DNA of 32,266 nt from Bacteroidales bacterium UBA4230 (GTDB lineage Bacteria > Bacteroidota > Bacteroidia > Bacteroidales > UBA932), in assembly GCA_002395605.1 (NCBI GenBank), contig DGXO01000079.1, forward strand, positions 1-32,266, read 5' to 3'. Position numbers and translations under genes: made by a program. The notes below the pieces were generated by a model. It was given only the letters and a program-made list of their open reading frames with translations, searched no databases and was not told where the DNA came from. Below are positions 1-7,983 of the stretch, in pieces. How positions within the stretch are numbered: the stretch's first letter is position 1; every line of letters starts with the position of its first letter.

Positions 1-861
1 GGTTCTCCCGGCGCGAAGCCCCGGCAGTTCTATAGGATAATAGCACAGGTGCTTTCCCACGTACCCTTCCAGCACTATCCTGGTTACAGGACGGCCAAGC
101 GCCGCCGAATCGGCCTCATTGGAGTAGCACCAGAACTCTTTTTCGGCCACAACCTTTTGCCTCCAGACATTCCCCACCCCGGTTTGGAGAAGCATCTCAG
201 GACGAGGAAATGCCATTACTGCCGTGCTATCCAGCCAGCCCTGGTTCACAGTGGACACGGGGATTCCCGCATGCGGGCCGAAGGGCCTTGCCTCAACTCC
301 GGCGTACTGCATATAGATAAGGCTGTTGTCAAAGCTCCATCCGGTGTACGGGGTTCCGGAAAAATCGCAGGAGACGGAGCGCAGCACTATCCTTACAAGA
401 GACGTTCTCATCTGAAGGTCTGCAACGCGGGACACTCCTTCCTCCAGCACTTTCTCTCCGGCCAGGAGCGGCCTCTCCGGCGAATCCTCCTTCAGGGAAA
501 AGCTGTATTTTGAAAGGTCGGCATAGGTGCGCACCCCCGCCCAGGTCATGGCGCTGCCGGAATTCACCGACAACGCGGCCACTCTCTTCACCCCCACCGA
601 AGACAACGCATGCATGGTATCGTCGGCCCTCAGGCGCTGGTAAGAGTCCAGGTACTGGGGAGAGATGGTGTCAAAGAAGAATACGTCAATATAAGTAGCA
701 GGGGCCGATTTTTTCAGCGGCGCCTGCAGTGGAGTGCAGGAAATAAAGGCCGGAAACTGCAAGAACGCAGTTAACAACGCCGCAGACACGCGGCCAGCAA
801 CAGTAGAAAAGACAACGGTAGAAACGAAAGACATCCGGCCTGTATTTTTGGTTTTTGACAT
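1..861 (-). CDS. FimB/Mfa2-like fimbrial lipoprotein (3' end beyond window)
   Basis: Reading leftward from an ATG at 861, the frame stays open for 287 codons and runs off the window. The first 41 residues look like a long lipoprotein signal with a lipobox-like FIS-C (Cys42), so the product is probably exported and lipidated; an internal Met10 is an alternative start. The body has short beta-rich stretches (for example YIDVFFFD near residue 54), and the last visible part (VTRIVLEGYV, then CYYPIELPGL) resembles the region of Bacteroidales FimB/Mfa2 or DUF4906 fimbrial subunits just before the conserved end. These are minor tip or anchor subunits of Mfa/Fim-type pili. It follows rmlD on the same strand after 128 bp and may have its own weak -7 box (GAATTTTG, 868-875). 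The family call rests on overall pattern; that it is a secreted surface lipoprotein is firmer. Confidence 0.55.
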   Translation of the reverse strand, partial: MSKTKNTGRMSFVSTVVFSTVAGRVSAALLTAFLQFPAFISCTPLQAPLKKSAPATYIDVFFFDTISPQYLDSYQRLRADDTMHALSSVGVKRVAALSVNSGSAMTWAGVRTYADLSKYSFSLKEDSPERPLLAGEKVLEEGVSRVADLQMRTSLVRIVLRSVSCDFSGTPYTGWSFDNSLIYMQYAGVEARPFGPHAGIPVSTVNQGWLDSTAVMAFPRPEMLLQTGVGNVWRQKVVAEKEFWCYSNEADSAALGRPVTRIVLEGYVGKHLCYYPIELPGLRAGRT

Positions 862-921
862 TGTAGGCAAAATTCATGTGGTCCGGATGCAAAACTATCT
901 GCCGCAAAGGCATAATGCAAG

Positions 922-977
922 AATCCTGCGAAAAAAAGTGTTGTTTCACAGGAAAACTTATAAAAAATTTACGTTTC
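922..977 (+). repeat. Copy 1 of shared motif GTTGTTTCAC-N20-TACGTTTC
   Basis: GTTGTTTCAC at 940-949 is followed after exactly 20 bases by TACGTTTC at 970-977 and preceded by ATCCT and an A-run. The same arrangement with the same spacing recurs at 31049-31104 upstream of the tyrosine recombinase. Here it lies between rmlD and the fimbrial lipoprotein gene. Function is unknown; a recombinase or regulator binding site is possible. Confidence 0.5.
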
Positions 978-989
978 TAAGGATGAGCC

Positions 990-1901
990 CTAAAGAAAAT
1001 TCATGTTTCCAAGGCAAATTTTAAGGGATTCGGTCCAGTATGGAATACGGATTCCGAAGGTTTCCTTGATTTTTGTCTTGTCCAAAACCGAATAAGGGGG
1101 CCTTGTAACCTTTGAAGGGAACTCGTCCGAGTGGCAGGGCAGGATGCTGCAGGAAGTATGCCCGGAGTACTCCGCAATTGCCTTGGCGAAGTCGTACCAG
1201 GAGCATACGCCTTCGTTGGAGTAATTGAATATGTGAGATGCCCGGTCTGGGCCGGGCATGACATCTCCACCATCATTGCCGGGCATGACATCTCCACCGT
1301 CATTGCCGGCCTGACCGGCAATCTGAACGATGGCGGAGGCAAGGTCATGGGCATAGGTGGGCGTACCAACTTGGTCGAAGACAACCTTGAGCTGAGGCCT
1401 TGACGCGGTGAGATCCAACATGGTTTTCACAAAGTTCTTCCCGTACTCGCTGTACAGCCACGCGGTGCGGATGATTACGTGGCGCACCCCGGAGCGGAGA
1501 ATAGCCTCCTCTCCGTGAAGCTTGGTAAGGCCGTAAACGCCCGTGGGAGTGCCTTTCATGTCTTCGCGGCACGGAGTATTGTAGGGCTCTTTGCCGAATA
1601 CATAGTCCGTGGAAATGTGGACCAGAAGCCCGCCCACCTCCTTCATTGCCACGGCAAGGTTCTCCACGGCCTTTGCATTTAGGAGCTCGGCCAGTTCAAA
1701 ATTGTCCTCTGCGGCCTCCACATTAGTATATGCGGCGCAGTTGACAATGGCCTCTATGCCTTCTTCGGCCACAATCTTACGTATTGCCTGAAGGTCCGTG
1801 ATATCAAGTTCCTCGATGTCTGTGTATACAAACCCCTCAGGTGACAAGTCACGGATGGATTTTCCAAGCTGACCGTTGGCTCCGGTTACAAGAACTTTCA
1901 T
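990..1901 (-). CDS. rmlD: dTDP-4-dehydrorhamnose reductase with in-frame repeat insertion
   Basis: RmlD performs the last step of dTDP-L-rhamnose synthesis, the NAD(P)H-dependent reduction of dTDP-4-keto-rhamnose in the cytosol. The N-terminal Rossmann motif VTGANGQLG (residues 4-12), the STDYVF strand and the catalytic YGLTK (Y-x3-K) are all present. After VGTPTYAHDLA and before the conserved NEGVCSWYDFA, about 25 extra residues appear, rich in G, D, N and P and including GNDGGDVMPG twice; they are encoded by palindromic repeat DNA (1233-1325). This explains the 303-residue length against roughly 280-290 for the family. The start overlaps the rmlC stop by 4 bp, so the two are translationally coupled. 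rmlA and rmlB are not in the window. The enzyme is probably functional because the insertion lies in a loop near the nucleotide-sugar side, but that is inference. Confidence 0.9.
   Translation of the reverse strand: MKVLVTGANGQLGKSIRDLSPEGFVYTDIEELDITDLQAIRKIVAEEGIEAIVNCAAYTNVEAAEDNFELAELLNAKAVENLAVAMKEVGGLLVHISTDYVFGKEPYNTPCREDMKGTPTGVYGLTKLHGEEAILRSGVRHVIIRTAWLYSEYGKNFVKTMLDLTASRPQLKVVFDQVGTPTYAHDLASAIVQIAGQAGNDGGDVMPGNDGGDVMPGPDRASHIFNYSNEGVCSWYDFAKAIAEYSGHTSCSILPCHSDEFPSKVTRPPYSVLDKTKIKETFGIRIPYWTESLKICLGNMNFL
1233..1325 (-). repeat. REP-like hairpin repeats inserted in frame in rmlD
   Basis: Two perfect hairpins (ATGCCCGG/CCGGGCAT at 1238-1245 and 1252-1259; ATTGCCGG/CCGGCAAT at 1302-1309 and 1315-1322) flank a 27-bp tandem duplication (1251-1277 and 1278-1304, one mismatch). 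On the minus strand each unit has the form GTCAT-hairpin-ATCT. Because 27 is a multiple of 3, the duplication keeps frame and adds nine residues per copy. Confidence 0.85.
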
Positions 1902-2476
1902 TTGGCGTAATAGTCTATGGAATAGTCAAAAAGGTCCGTTGCCTCAGAAAGGAGCGGATGATGCTTATCCTTCTCTGAAAGGAGGATTTGGGCCTCAGGG
2001 ATGCCCCAGTCAATACCCAGCGAAGGATCGTTCCAGGCTATGGCGCCTTCCTCCTGGGGAGCGTAAGGGTTGTCGCATTTGTACTGGAAGACGGCCTCAG
2101 GGCTTAGCACCGCAAAGCCGTGGGCAAAGCCCCGCGGAATGAAAAGCTGACGGTGGTTCTCTCCGGAAAGGACACATGCCACATGACGGCCGAACCACGG
2201 GGAACCGCGCCTTATGTCTACGGCTACATCAAGGACGGAGCCGCTCACAACCCGCACAAGCTTGCTTTGGGAAAACCTTCCCTTCTGGTAATGCAGGCCG
2301 CGGATAACGCCGTAGGAGCTTTTGCTTTCATTGTCCTGCACAAATTCTACGGGCTTTACGGCCGAAGAGAAATCCCTCTGGCTCCAGCTTTCCATGAAAT
2401 ACCCGCGGGAATCCCCGAACACACGGGGCTCCAGTATTACCACTCCGGGAATATCTGTTTCAATAACGTCTATCAT
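1898..2476 (-). CDS. rmlC: dTDP-4-dehydrorhamnose 3,5-epimerase
   Basis: RmlC epimerises dTDP-4-keto-6-deoxyglucose at C3 and C5, the step before RmlD. The 192-residue cupin protein shows the family hallmarks: FGDSRGYF near the N terminus, the catalytic-histidine motif RGLHYQ, the LDVAVDIRRGSP strand, IPRGFAHGF, and FQYKCDNPYAP with the catalytic tyrosine region. The start is the ATG at 2476, which overlaps the upstream glycosyltransferase stop by 4 bp; an upstream TTG at 2488 would only add four residues. With rmlD downstream it supplies dTDP-L-rhamnose for a surface glycan built by the neighbouring glycosyltransferases. Confidence 0.93.
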   Translation of the reverse strand: MIDVIETDIPGVVILEPRVFGDSRGYFMESWSQRDFSSAVKPVEFVQDNESKSSYGVIRGLHYQKGRFSQSKLVRVVSGSVLDVAVDIRRGSPWFGRHVACVLSGENHRQLFIPRGFAHGFAVLSPEAVFQYKCDNPYAPQEEGAIAWNDPSLGIDWGIPEAQILLSEKDKHHPLLSEATDLFDYSIDYYAK

Positions 2477-3702
2477 TTCTGAGCGCAAATATAATCATAA
2501 AAAAGGAGCCTTCGTTCCACCATCTCATGAGGGTTGGAAAGCGCCTGCATCTTCTCGTAGGCCGACTTTGTGATAGCCTTCTGGAGCTTTTTATCGGCCG
2601 CAAGGGCCGCAATCTCAGAGGCCATTTCCGTAGGGTCGTCGGCAATTATGCAGTCTTTCCCGTTTTCAAATACCTGCCCCTCAATGCCCTTAGAGGTAAT
2701 CACAACCGGCGACGACCCCATGATTGCATCCGACACCTTCATGCGCATGCCGCTGCCTATGCGAATTGGAGCAATGGAAATCTTGCCGTTTACAAAGTCC
2801 TGGATGTTGGGAACAAAGCCGCAGAATACAAGTTCCGGATTCTCCGCGGAAAGCTTCTTCTTGGCCGCTTTGTCCCACTCTCCGGTAATATATATCTTGA
2901 CTCCGGGAAGTTTGGGCCGAAGCCTTGGAAGTACGTTTTCGCAGAACCAGAACATCCCGTCCATGTTGGGATAATGGGTACTGCTGCCAACAAACACAAG
3001 GTCCGTGGAGCATTCCTTGAAAGGCTTCACGGCCGACATCTTGACTATGGCGGGAGAGACATAGATCTTTGAAGGATCCAGGTACTCCGAAAGAATGGCG
3101 CGGTCTGTCTCCGTGAGGGTTATCACGTGGTCGAATCTTCTTAGCATCCCTATCTCAAGGTCCATCTCCTTGTCTACGGCCACGCGGTCGTAGAGCGTGG
3201 GATTTTCCATGAGGGAAATCTCATTGTGGTTGCGGATAAACCTGATTTCATGGTGCACGAACACCTTCTTCACATTTTCAGGGAGGAAGTACACCACGGG
3301 CAGGGACTCGTAGAATTCGGCCTGGATAAGGTCAAAATGTTCCTCTGAGGTTATCTTGGCAACATATTCATAGAAATCAAGGTCACGGAGCCTCATGGCG
3401 TCACGCCACGGGATGGTGGTGCGGCTACGGAGCATTGCGGCCATAGGATCCGACTCCGGAATGCGGCAGAAGAACCTTAGGCGCCTGTTTTTGGTGTACG
3501 GGAAGGTTATGAACCTTACCCCCGGGAGCGCCTTCCTGAGCTCTTCAAGGGGAATGCGTACGGAATCCTTACGGATATCGCCGCGGGCGATAACCGTTAC
3601 CTCATGGCGCTTAGCCATGGCGCTTAGCATGGTGAAGACGGCCTGGTTGCCGCCGGAATCCAGCGGGTACGGAATATATGGCGTCAGGATAAGGATCTTC
3701 AT
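2473..3702 (-). CDS. GT4-type glycosyltransferase
   Basis: This 409-residue protein has the two-domain GT-B layout. The N terminus, MKILILTPYIPYPLDSGG, is the usual glycine-rich donor/acceptor start of retaining GT4 enzymes. The C-terminal half carries LVFVGSSTHYPNMDG, ITGEWDK, FCGFVPNIQDF and the APIRIGSGMRMKVSDAI segment, equivalent to the family's donor-binding region. It probably adds a sugar to a lipid-linked glycan on the cytoplasmic face of the inner membrane; donor and acceptor cannot be read from sequence. It follows the 3703-4602 gene directly with no gap and overlaps rmlC by 4 bp, so it is the second gene of the rhamnose/glycan operon. Confidence 0.85.
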   Translation of the reverse strand: MKILILTPYIPYPLDSGGNQAVFTMLSAMAKRHEVTVIARGDIRKDSVRIPLEELRKALPGVRFITFPYTKNRRLRFFCRIPESDPMAAMLRSRTTIPWRDAMRLRDLDFYEYVAKITSEEHFDLIQAEFYESLPVVYFLPENVKKVFVHHEIRFIRNHNEISLMENPTLYDRVAVDKEMDLEIGMLRRFDHVITLTETDRAILSEYLDPSKIYVSPAIVKMSAVKPFKECSTDLVFVGSSTHYPNMDGMFWFCENVLPRLRPKLPGVKIYITGEWDKAAKKKLSAENPELVFCGFVPNIQDFVNGKISIAPIRIGSGMRMKVSDAIMGSSPVVITSKGIEGQVFENGKDCIIADDPTEMASEIAALAADKKLQKAITKSAYEKMQALSNPHEMVERRLLFYDYICAQK

Positions 3703-4602
3703 CTAAAGGATATTGTTGACAAGGATTTCAAACGCGCGCCTGCGGTCTGTGGCGGCAAATGCCCTGGAAAGCCGCACAAGGTTTTTCCGGGAGAACTTTC
3801 CGCCGAAAGAGTACTTGAGATTAGTGCTTATGAAAATGCGGAGAGCCCGGCGGTATTCGTTGTCCGGGACTCCCTTGTATTCCTTGGAAAGCCAGGTGAC
3901 AAACTGGATGAGGGCTTCCATCTTGACGTCCTCAAGGCCGGTGCTGTTGGAGATGTTCACTCCGTCTGCGTTTCTCCACAGAACCGGAGCGCCTTCCAGA
4001 TTGACAATGGCCCCGGCCTTGGAGGCATAAGAGTACCAGGACGCGATGTCGGAGCACCACGCTAGCGGGAAATGCACCATGGGAACTTCCCGGAAAAGGC
4101 GCTTGGAGAAAATATACTCGCAGGCGGCCGAAGGCCTGTGGCCCGCAAGATACCCCTTGAGATAGTCTTCCGCCGTGGTTTTTGGGGCCGAAAAACTGGT
4201 ATGGACAAACTGGATGTTTCCCTCACTGTCAACTGTATCCAGTGGAAAACGGAAGAACTCCCCGCCGCCGGGAAGGGCCGCATGGAAGCGCTCAACGGCA
4301 TCCGTGGGCATGACGTCGTCGTCGGAGAAAAGGTATATCCAGTTTTCATTTTCCACAAGGCCCATGCACCTTTCCCACTGCCCCACAAGGTCCTTTCCGC
4401 CAAGGTTCTGCGGAAAACGGTGATACACTAGCGGGAACTGGCCTTCATAAGGGGCCAGGACACTCTTGACATCATGCGGCGAGGCGTCGTCTCCCACATA
4501 CAGCACAAAATCCCGGTCTGTCTGGGCGGCGATGCTCTTGAGGGCAAGGTCCAGAAAGGCCGGTTTATATGCCGGAATGACTATTGCAAGAGTGTTTTCC
4601 AT
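3703..4602 (-). CDS. GT2-family glycosyltransferase
   Basis: A 299-residue GT-A enzyme. After MENTLAIVIPAYKPAFLDLA comes FVLYVGDDASPHDV (nucleotide-binding aspartates) and IYLFSDDDVMPTDAV, the DxD-type metal and sugar-nucleotide site. A central LAWCSDIASWYSY segment matches the position of the acceptor-side acidic residue. The start is the ATG at 4602, because a longer reading to a TTG at 4656 would cross the promoter (4626-4657). It is the first gene of the minus-strand operon leading to the GT4 enzyme, rmlC and rmlD. Substrate unknown; a role in O-antigen or capsule-like glycan assembly is inferred from the neighbours. Confidence 0.85.
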   Translation of the reverse strand: MENTLAIVIPAYKPAFLDLALKSIAAQTDRDFVLYVGDDASPHDVKSVLAPYEGQFPLVYHRFPQNLGGKDLVGQWERCMGLVENENWIYLFSDDDVMPTDAVERFHAALPGGGEFFRFPLDTVDSEGNIQFVHTSFSAPKTTAEDYLKGYLAGHRPSAACEYIFSKRLFREVPMVHFPLAWCSDIASWYSYASKAGAIVNLEGAPVLWRNADGVNISNSTGLEDVKMEALIQFVTWLSKEYKGVPDNEYRRALRIFISTNLKYSFGGKFSRKNLVRLSRAFAATDRRRAFEILVNNIL

Positions 4603-4625
4603 AGCTTCTGAGTAATGGAATTTAA

Positions 4626-4657
4626 CAAAAATACCTATTATAATTGTACAAAGCAAA
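4626..4657 (-). promoter_or_regulatory. Bacteroidota promoter for the GT/rml operon
   Basis: On the minus strand TTTG (4657-4654) is followed by 20 bases and then TATTTTTG (4633-4626), matching the TTTG-N19/20-TAnnTTTG consensus. Transcription would start near 4619, about 17 nt before the ATG at 4602. Confidence 0.65.
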
Positions 4658-4687
4658 ACTTTTGGGGCATTTTCTGATTTTTCTCAC

Positions 4688-4695
4688 TATTTTTG
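4688..4695 (+). promoter_or_regulatory. -7 box for the divergent glycosyltransferase
   Basis: TATTTTTG fits TAnnTTTG and lies 26 nt before the ATG at 4722. The nearest TTTG (4661-4664) is 23 nt upstream, slightly far, so only the -7 element is convincing. Confidence 0.45.
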
Positions 4696-4721
4696 TATTC
4701 TTCAAGCCTTAAACTGCTACT

Positions 4722-6335
4722 ATGACAGTATCCGTAATAGTCCCCATATTTGGCGTCGAAGCCTGGATAGAGCGCTTCGCCCGCTCACTTCTGTCCCAGA
4801 CCTGGACGGATACCGAGTTTATTTTTGTCAACGACTCCACCCCGGACCACTCCATGGAAGTCCTGGAGCGTGTCCTGACCGGTTTCCCCGGAAAAAAAGT
4901 CATAACGGTAAACCATGAAAAGAACCTGGGCCTTCCCCAGGCACGTCTGAGCGGCCTTAAACGCGCCAGCGGAGAGTATATCCTGAACGCAGACCCGGAC
5001 GACTGGATGGAGCCCCAAATGGTGGAAAAGATGGCAACGGCTGCAATGGCAACAAACGCAGACGTCGTTTACTGTGACGCCATAAAGGAAACCACCTCCG
5101 GAAGCCGGGTAATGAGGGACAAGGAGTACTCCAGCTGCAAGGAGCTTTCGGCCGATATCATGCGCTTCCGCGCCCACGGATACCTCTGGAACAAGCTCAT
5201 ACGCCGCTCGCTCCTGAGTCCGGACCTGTTTTACCCCACAATAGGCATGCACGAAGACATGGTGCTGCTCTGCCAGGTGCTTGGACGCGGAGGCTCCTGC
5301 AAAAAGGTGAACCTCCCCCTTTACCACTACAACCGCCAGAACGTCTCTTCCATGTCCCATGAGAAAAAACACCTGAGGGACGTTGCTTCGGCCACAAACT
5401 TCCTCCAGCTTCTGGAATTCTGGGAGGGACGCAAAGAGGACATCCCCTTCAGGGACTCCCTGCCGCAGATAATCCTCAGATGCGGTTTTATTGCAATGAA
5501 ATACGCTCCATCCATCCTTGAAGAGCATCCCCTCCTAAGGCGGGAGCTGCTTCTTCTTAGCCCCGGGCAGTTTGGTAGCCTAAAGGAGCGTGCAAGGCTT
5601 TACAGGGTTAAAGAATGGCTTGGAAGCCTTCCCTTTAAGTCTGGCCGCATTCTCTGCTGCATCTTCAACTACAATGAAAACCCCAAGGCCGAAGGCTGGG
5701 CAAACCGCCTTTCCCCGTATTTCCACACCGTTATCCTGGACAGCGGCAGCAATCCCCCGTGCAAACACCCCTTAGCGGTAAACCTTGACAACATCTACTA
5801 CTCCGGTCTTATGAACGAGGCCTATGCCAGGGCTGTCCAGGGCGGTTATCCGTGGGTGGTAGTTCTGACATCGGACCTTGGAATTACTGAGAGGGCTGCG
5901 CGTGCCCTGTGCCACCGCATGGACAAACTCTCATACTCCACAAACGTAGGCCTGTATCAGCCAGCAAACGGCATCTTCTCAAAGTCGCACAGCAAAAGCA
6001 AGGCGTCACTCTTTGGAGGAATACGCAAGACCAATTTCCAGGAAGGATGGTTCCACATGGTAAGGACCGACCTTCTTGGAAGGATATGCCCCGTAGACCT
6101 TAGCGTCAACCGCCTTGGATGGGGACTGGACATGGGCCTTAGCTATTTCGCGAACCATGAAGGAAGGCTTATCCTGGTAGACTCCGACATCACCGTAAGC
6201 CACCCTTCCGGCACCGGTTACAACCGCAAGGAAGCCAACCGCCAGATGAATGAATGGTTCCAGACCATACCAGGTTTCGAAGACCCCTTCCACATGGAAA
6301 AGGCCCCTGGCGGCATAGAATACCAGAGCCTTTAG
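4722..6335 (+). CDS. Two-domain glycosyltransferase (GT2 plus second GT-like domain)
   Basis: The 537-residue product has two parts. Residues 1 to about 300 are a GT2 domain: VSVIVPIFGVEAWIERFA, FIFVNDSTPDHSMEVL, LPQARLSGLKRASGEYI and the ADPDDWMEP metal-binding motif. From about residue 307 (GRILCCIFNYNE) a second module begins that also looks GT-A-like: TVILDSGSN, VVVLTSDLGI, then GWGLDMGLSY at the usual acceptor-binding position. The first domain is clearly similar to the minus-strand gene at 6332-7147, which it meets tail-to-tail with a 4-bp overlap (TTAG). It is transcribed alone, divergently from the GT/rml operon. It could add two successive sugars, or the second domain could serve acceptor recognition; the sequence does not decide. 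Confidence 0.8.
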   Translation: MTVSVIVPIFGVEAWIERFARSLLSQTWTDTEFIFVNDSTPDHSMEVLERVLTGFPGKKVITVNHEKNLGLPQARLSGLKRASGEYILNADPDDWMEPQMVEKMATAAMATNADVVYCDAIKETTSGSRVMRDKEYSSCKELSADIMRFRAHGYLWNKLIRRSLLSPDLFYPTIGMHEDMVLLCQVLGRGGSCKKVNLPLYHYNRQNVSSMSHEKKHLRDVASATNFLQLLEFWEGRKEDIPFRDSLPQIILRCGFIAMKYAPSILEEHPLLRRELLLLSPGQFGSLKERARLYRVKEWLGSLPFKSGRILCCIFNYNENPKAEGWANRLSPYFHTVILDSGSNPPCKHPLAVNLDNIYYSGLMNEAYARAVQGGYPWVVVLTSDLGITERAARALCHRMDKLSYSTNVGLYQPANGIFSKSHSKSKASLFGGIRKTNFQEGWFHMVRTDLLGRICPVDLSVNRLGWGLDMGLSYFANHEGRLILVDSDITVSHPSGTGYNRKEANRQMNEWFQTIPGFEDPFHMEKAPGGIEYQSL

Positions 6336-7147
6336 AAAACCGGCAGTTTCAGAAAAGGATATTCCCGGAAAAGGGAACGGTCATAGCGGACAGCCCTCCA
6401 CCAGGCCTTCCAGAGGATGTCCTTCCCCACAATCTCTATCTCGGGGCCGCCGTTGGCGTAGAAATCCAGCATGTTGCGGGCGCTCTGGACGCGGCGTTTT
6501 GAACGCTTAACCCTTGTGGCCGAACCCGTATTTGTGCGGCGGTAATGGACAAGCGGTACGGACAACTGGGCTATGGAACCCGCCCTGAAGATAAGCTGCG
6601 TGGAGAACACAATGTCCTCGTGCATATTGTATTTGGGCGCAAAAATGCCGTCATACAGTTCCCTGCGGGCAAATTTGCTCCAGACATAACCATAAGCGGC
6701 GTCGTGGTAAAGCCGCCTCATCCACAAGTCCTTGTTCTTTACGGTATAAAGGCGTTCGTGGTCCAGTTTGCTCCTGTTGCCGTACTCTTTCCAAAAGTCA
6801 TAGTATATCAAGTCTGCGCCGGATTCATCGGCCGCAGCCACAAGTTTTTCAACGGCCAGGGGCTCTATCCAGTCATCGGAATCCAGATGAAGGATATACT
6901 CTCCGCACGATGCCTGGATTCCGGTGAGACGCGCCTGTGGAAGGCCTGCGTTCTCCTTATTGATTATCTTAACCTGACGTGAAAGGTCAAGATTTTCAGA
7001 CAGCACTTCCATGGAACGGTCCGGGGTACCGTCATTTACAAAGATGAACTCCACGTCACTGTACGACTGGGCCATCAGGGAGCGGGCACATTGGCCGATA
7101 TAGGCCTCCACGCCATAGATTGGCACTATTACGGAAACTTTGGGCAT
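6332..7147 (-). CDS. GT2-family glycosyltransferase
   Basis: A single-domain GT2 enzyme of 271 residues: VSVIVPIYGVEAYIGQCA, FIFVNDGTPDRSMEVL, LPQARLTGIQASCGEYI and the LDSDDWIEP metal site. It resembles the first domain of the facing gene (4722-6335) closely enough to be a paralogue arranged as an inverted pair. The chosen ATG at 7147 overlaps the previous gene's TGA by one base (TGATG); a GTG one codon upstream is possible. It is third in the uvrA operon. Likely role: transfer of a sugar in surface glycan synthesis, substrate unknown. Confidence 0.85.
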   Translation of the reverse strand: MPKVSVIVPIYGVEAYIGQCARSLMAQSYSDVEFIFVNDGTPDRSMEVLSENLDLSRQVKIINKENAGLPQARLTGIQASCGEYILHLDSDDWIEPLAVEKLVAAADESGADLIYYDFWKEYGNRSKLDHERLYTVKNKDLWMRRLYHDAAYGYVWSKFARRELYDGIFAPKYNMHEDIVFSTQLIFRAGSIAQLSVPLVHYRRTNTGSATRVKRSKRRVQSARNMLDFYANGGPEIEIVGKDILWKAWWRAVRYDRSLFREYPFLKLPVF

Positions 7148-7983
7148 CACACTATATCTTCAAAACGTGGAGGAATGGCAACAATAATCCTGAGGCCGAA
7201 CATCGCCGGTTTATTCCATGCATAAGGCGGGCGCACAAGAGTCTGGCATATACGTGCAAAACGTGTCCAGGTTTCAAACTTACGGGCTTTAAGGTTTGTT
7301 ACAAGCCTTATTGTCCGGGAGCGTTTTTTCATGTGACGCTTCCATCCCTGGGCCAGGCGGTCCTTATCCTTGAACCGCTCCTCTATCCGTTTTTGGTCAA
7401 AATAACCGAAATGGAAGAGGTACAGATTCTTTGCGATGTGGAAATTATGTTCCTTTATCCGGTGGAAGCCACTCCCCCATGTAAGGGGTTTTGCAATGAT
7501 TGAAGCCTTGGTATAACGAGTCCCGATTTGAGCATAATGTCTCTGAGAAAGGAAAGGCTCATCCTCATTGATATCATTTTCCACGCCAAGTTTCTGCCCG
7601 AAATCCAGGCCGAGAGGAGACAACGAATCCTTGATTTTGGCCGCACTGAGATATTCGGCCAAAGACATGCCCAGTTTTGGGTCCACAATTATGAATTCGT
7701 CGGCATCTGTGCCAATCACAAGGTCATAACCGCCCGAAAACAGTTCCGCAGCCTTCCATGACATGAACTGGACACGGCCCTTGTCATTGGAAACCACGTC
7801 TTTACCAATCTTCTGGATTTTTGCAGCATTCACTCCCCTGCAGAAAGAGGGAATCTCCTGGTCCAGCCCGTCAAAAAACACAAACAAGTTTTCCTTGCCA
7901 AGTTCACGGCCGTAATACTCCACCCATTTTCTAAGGTAGAAGTCGTCGTTGCGGACCATGGTTATTGCTGCAATCTTTTTCAT
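7147..7983 (-). CDS. Glycosyltransferase, Glyco_tranf_2_4-like
   Basis: The 278-residue product begins MKKIAAITMVRNDDFYLRKW, typical of the Glyco_tranf_2_4 type of GT2-like enzymes that start with a short MVRNE-like strand. It has LVIGTDADEFIIVD (DxD plus E) as the probable metal and donor site and a basic C-terminal region (RHMKKRSRTIRLV) that may contact membrane or acceptor. The start overlaps the uvrA stop by 4 bp and the end touches the next glycosyltransferase, so the three genes form one transcript. A repair gene heading a glycan operon looks like chance adjacency with shared transcription rather than shared function. Confidence 0.75.
   Translation of the reverse strand: MKKIAAITMVRNDDFYLRKWVEYYGRELGKENLFVFFDGLDQEIPSFCRGVNAAKIQKIGKDVVSNDKGRVQFMSWKAAELFSGGYDLVIGTDADEFIIVDPKLGMSLAEYLSAAKIKDSLSPLGLDFGQKLGVENDINEDEPFLSQRHYAQIGTRYTKASIIAKPLTWGSGFHRIKEHNFHIAKNLYLFHFGYFDQKRIEERFKDKDRLAQGWKRHMKKRSRTIRLVTNLKARKFETWTRFARICQTLVRPPYAWNKPAMFGLRIIVAIPPRFEDIV

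Noticed and set aside
49..1024. Plus-strand frames at the window start
   Set aside because: They are shadows of the continuous minus-strand lipoprotein frame (861 down to 1), which runs off the edge.
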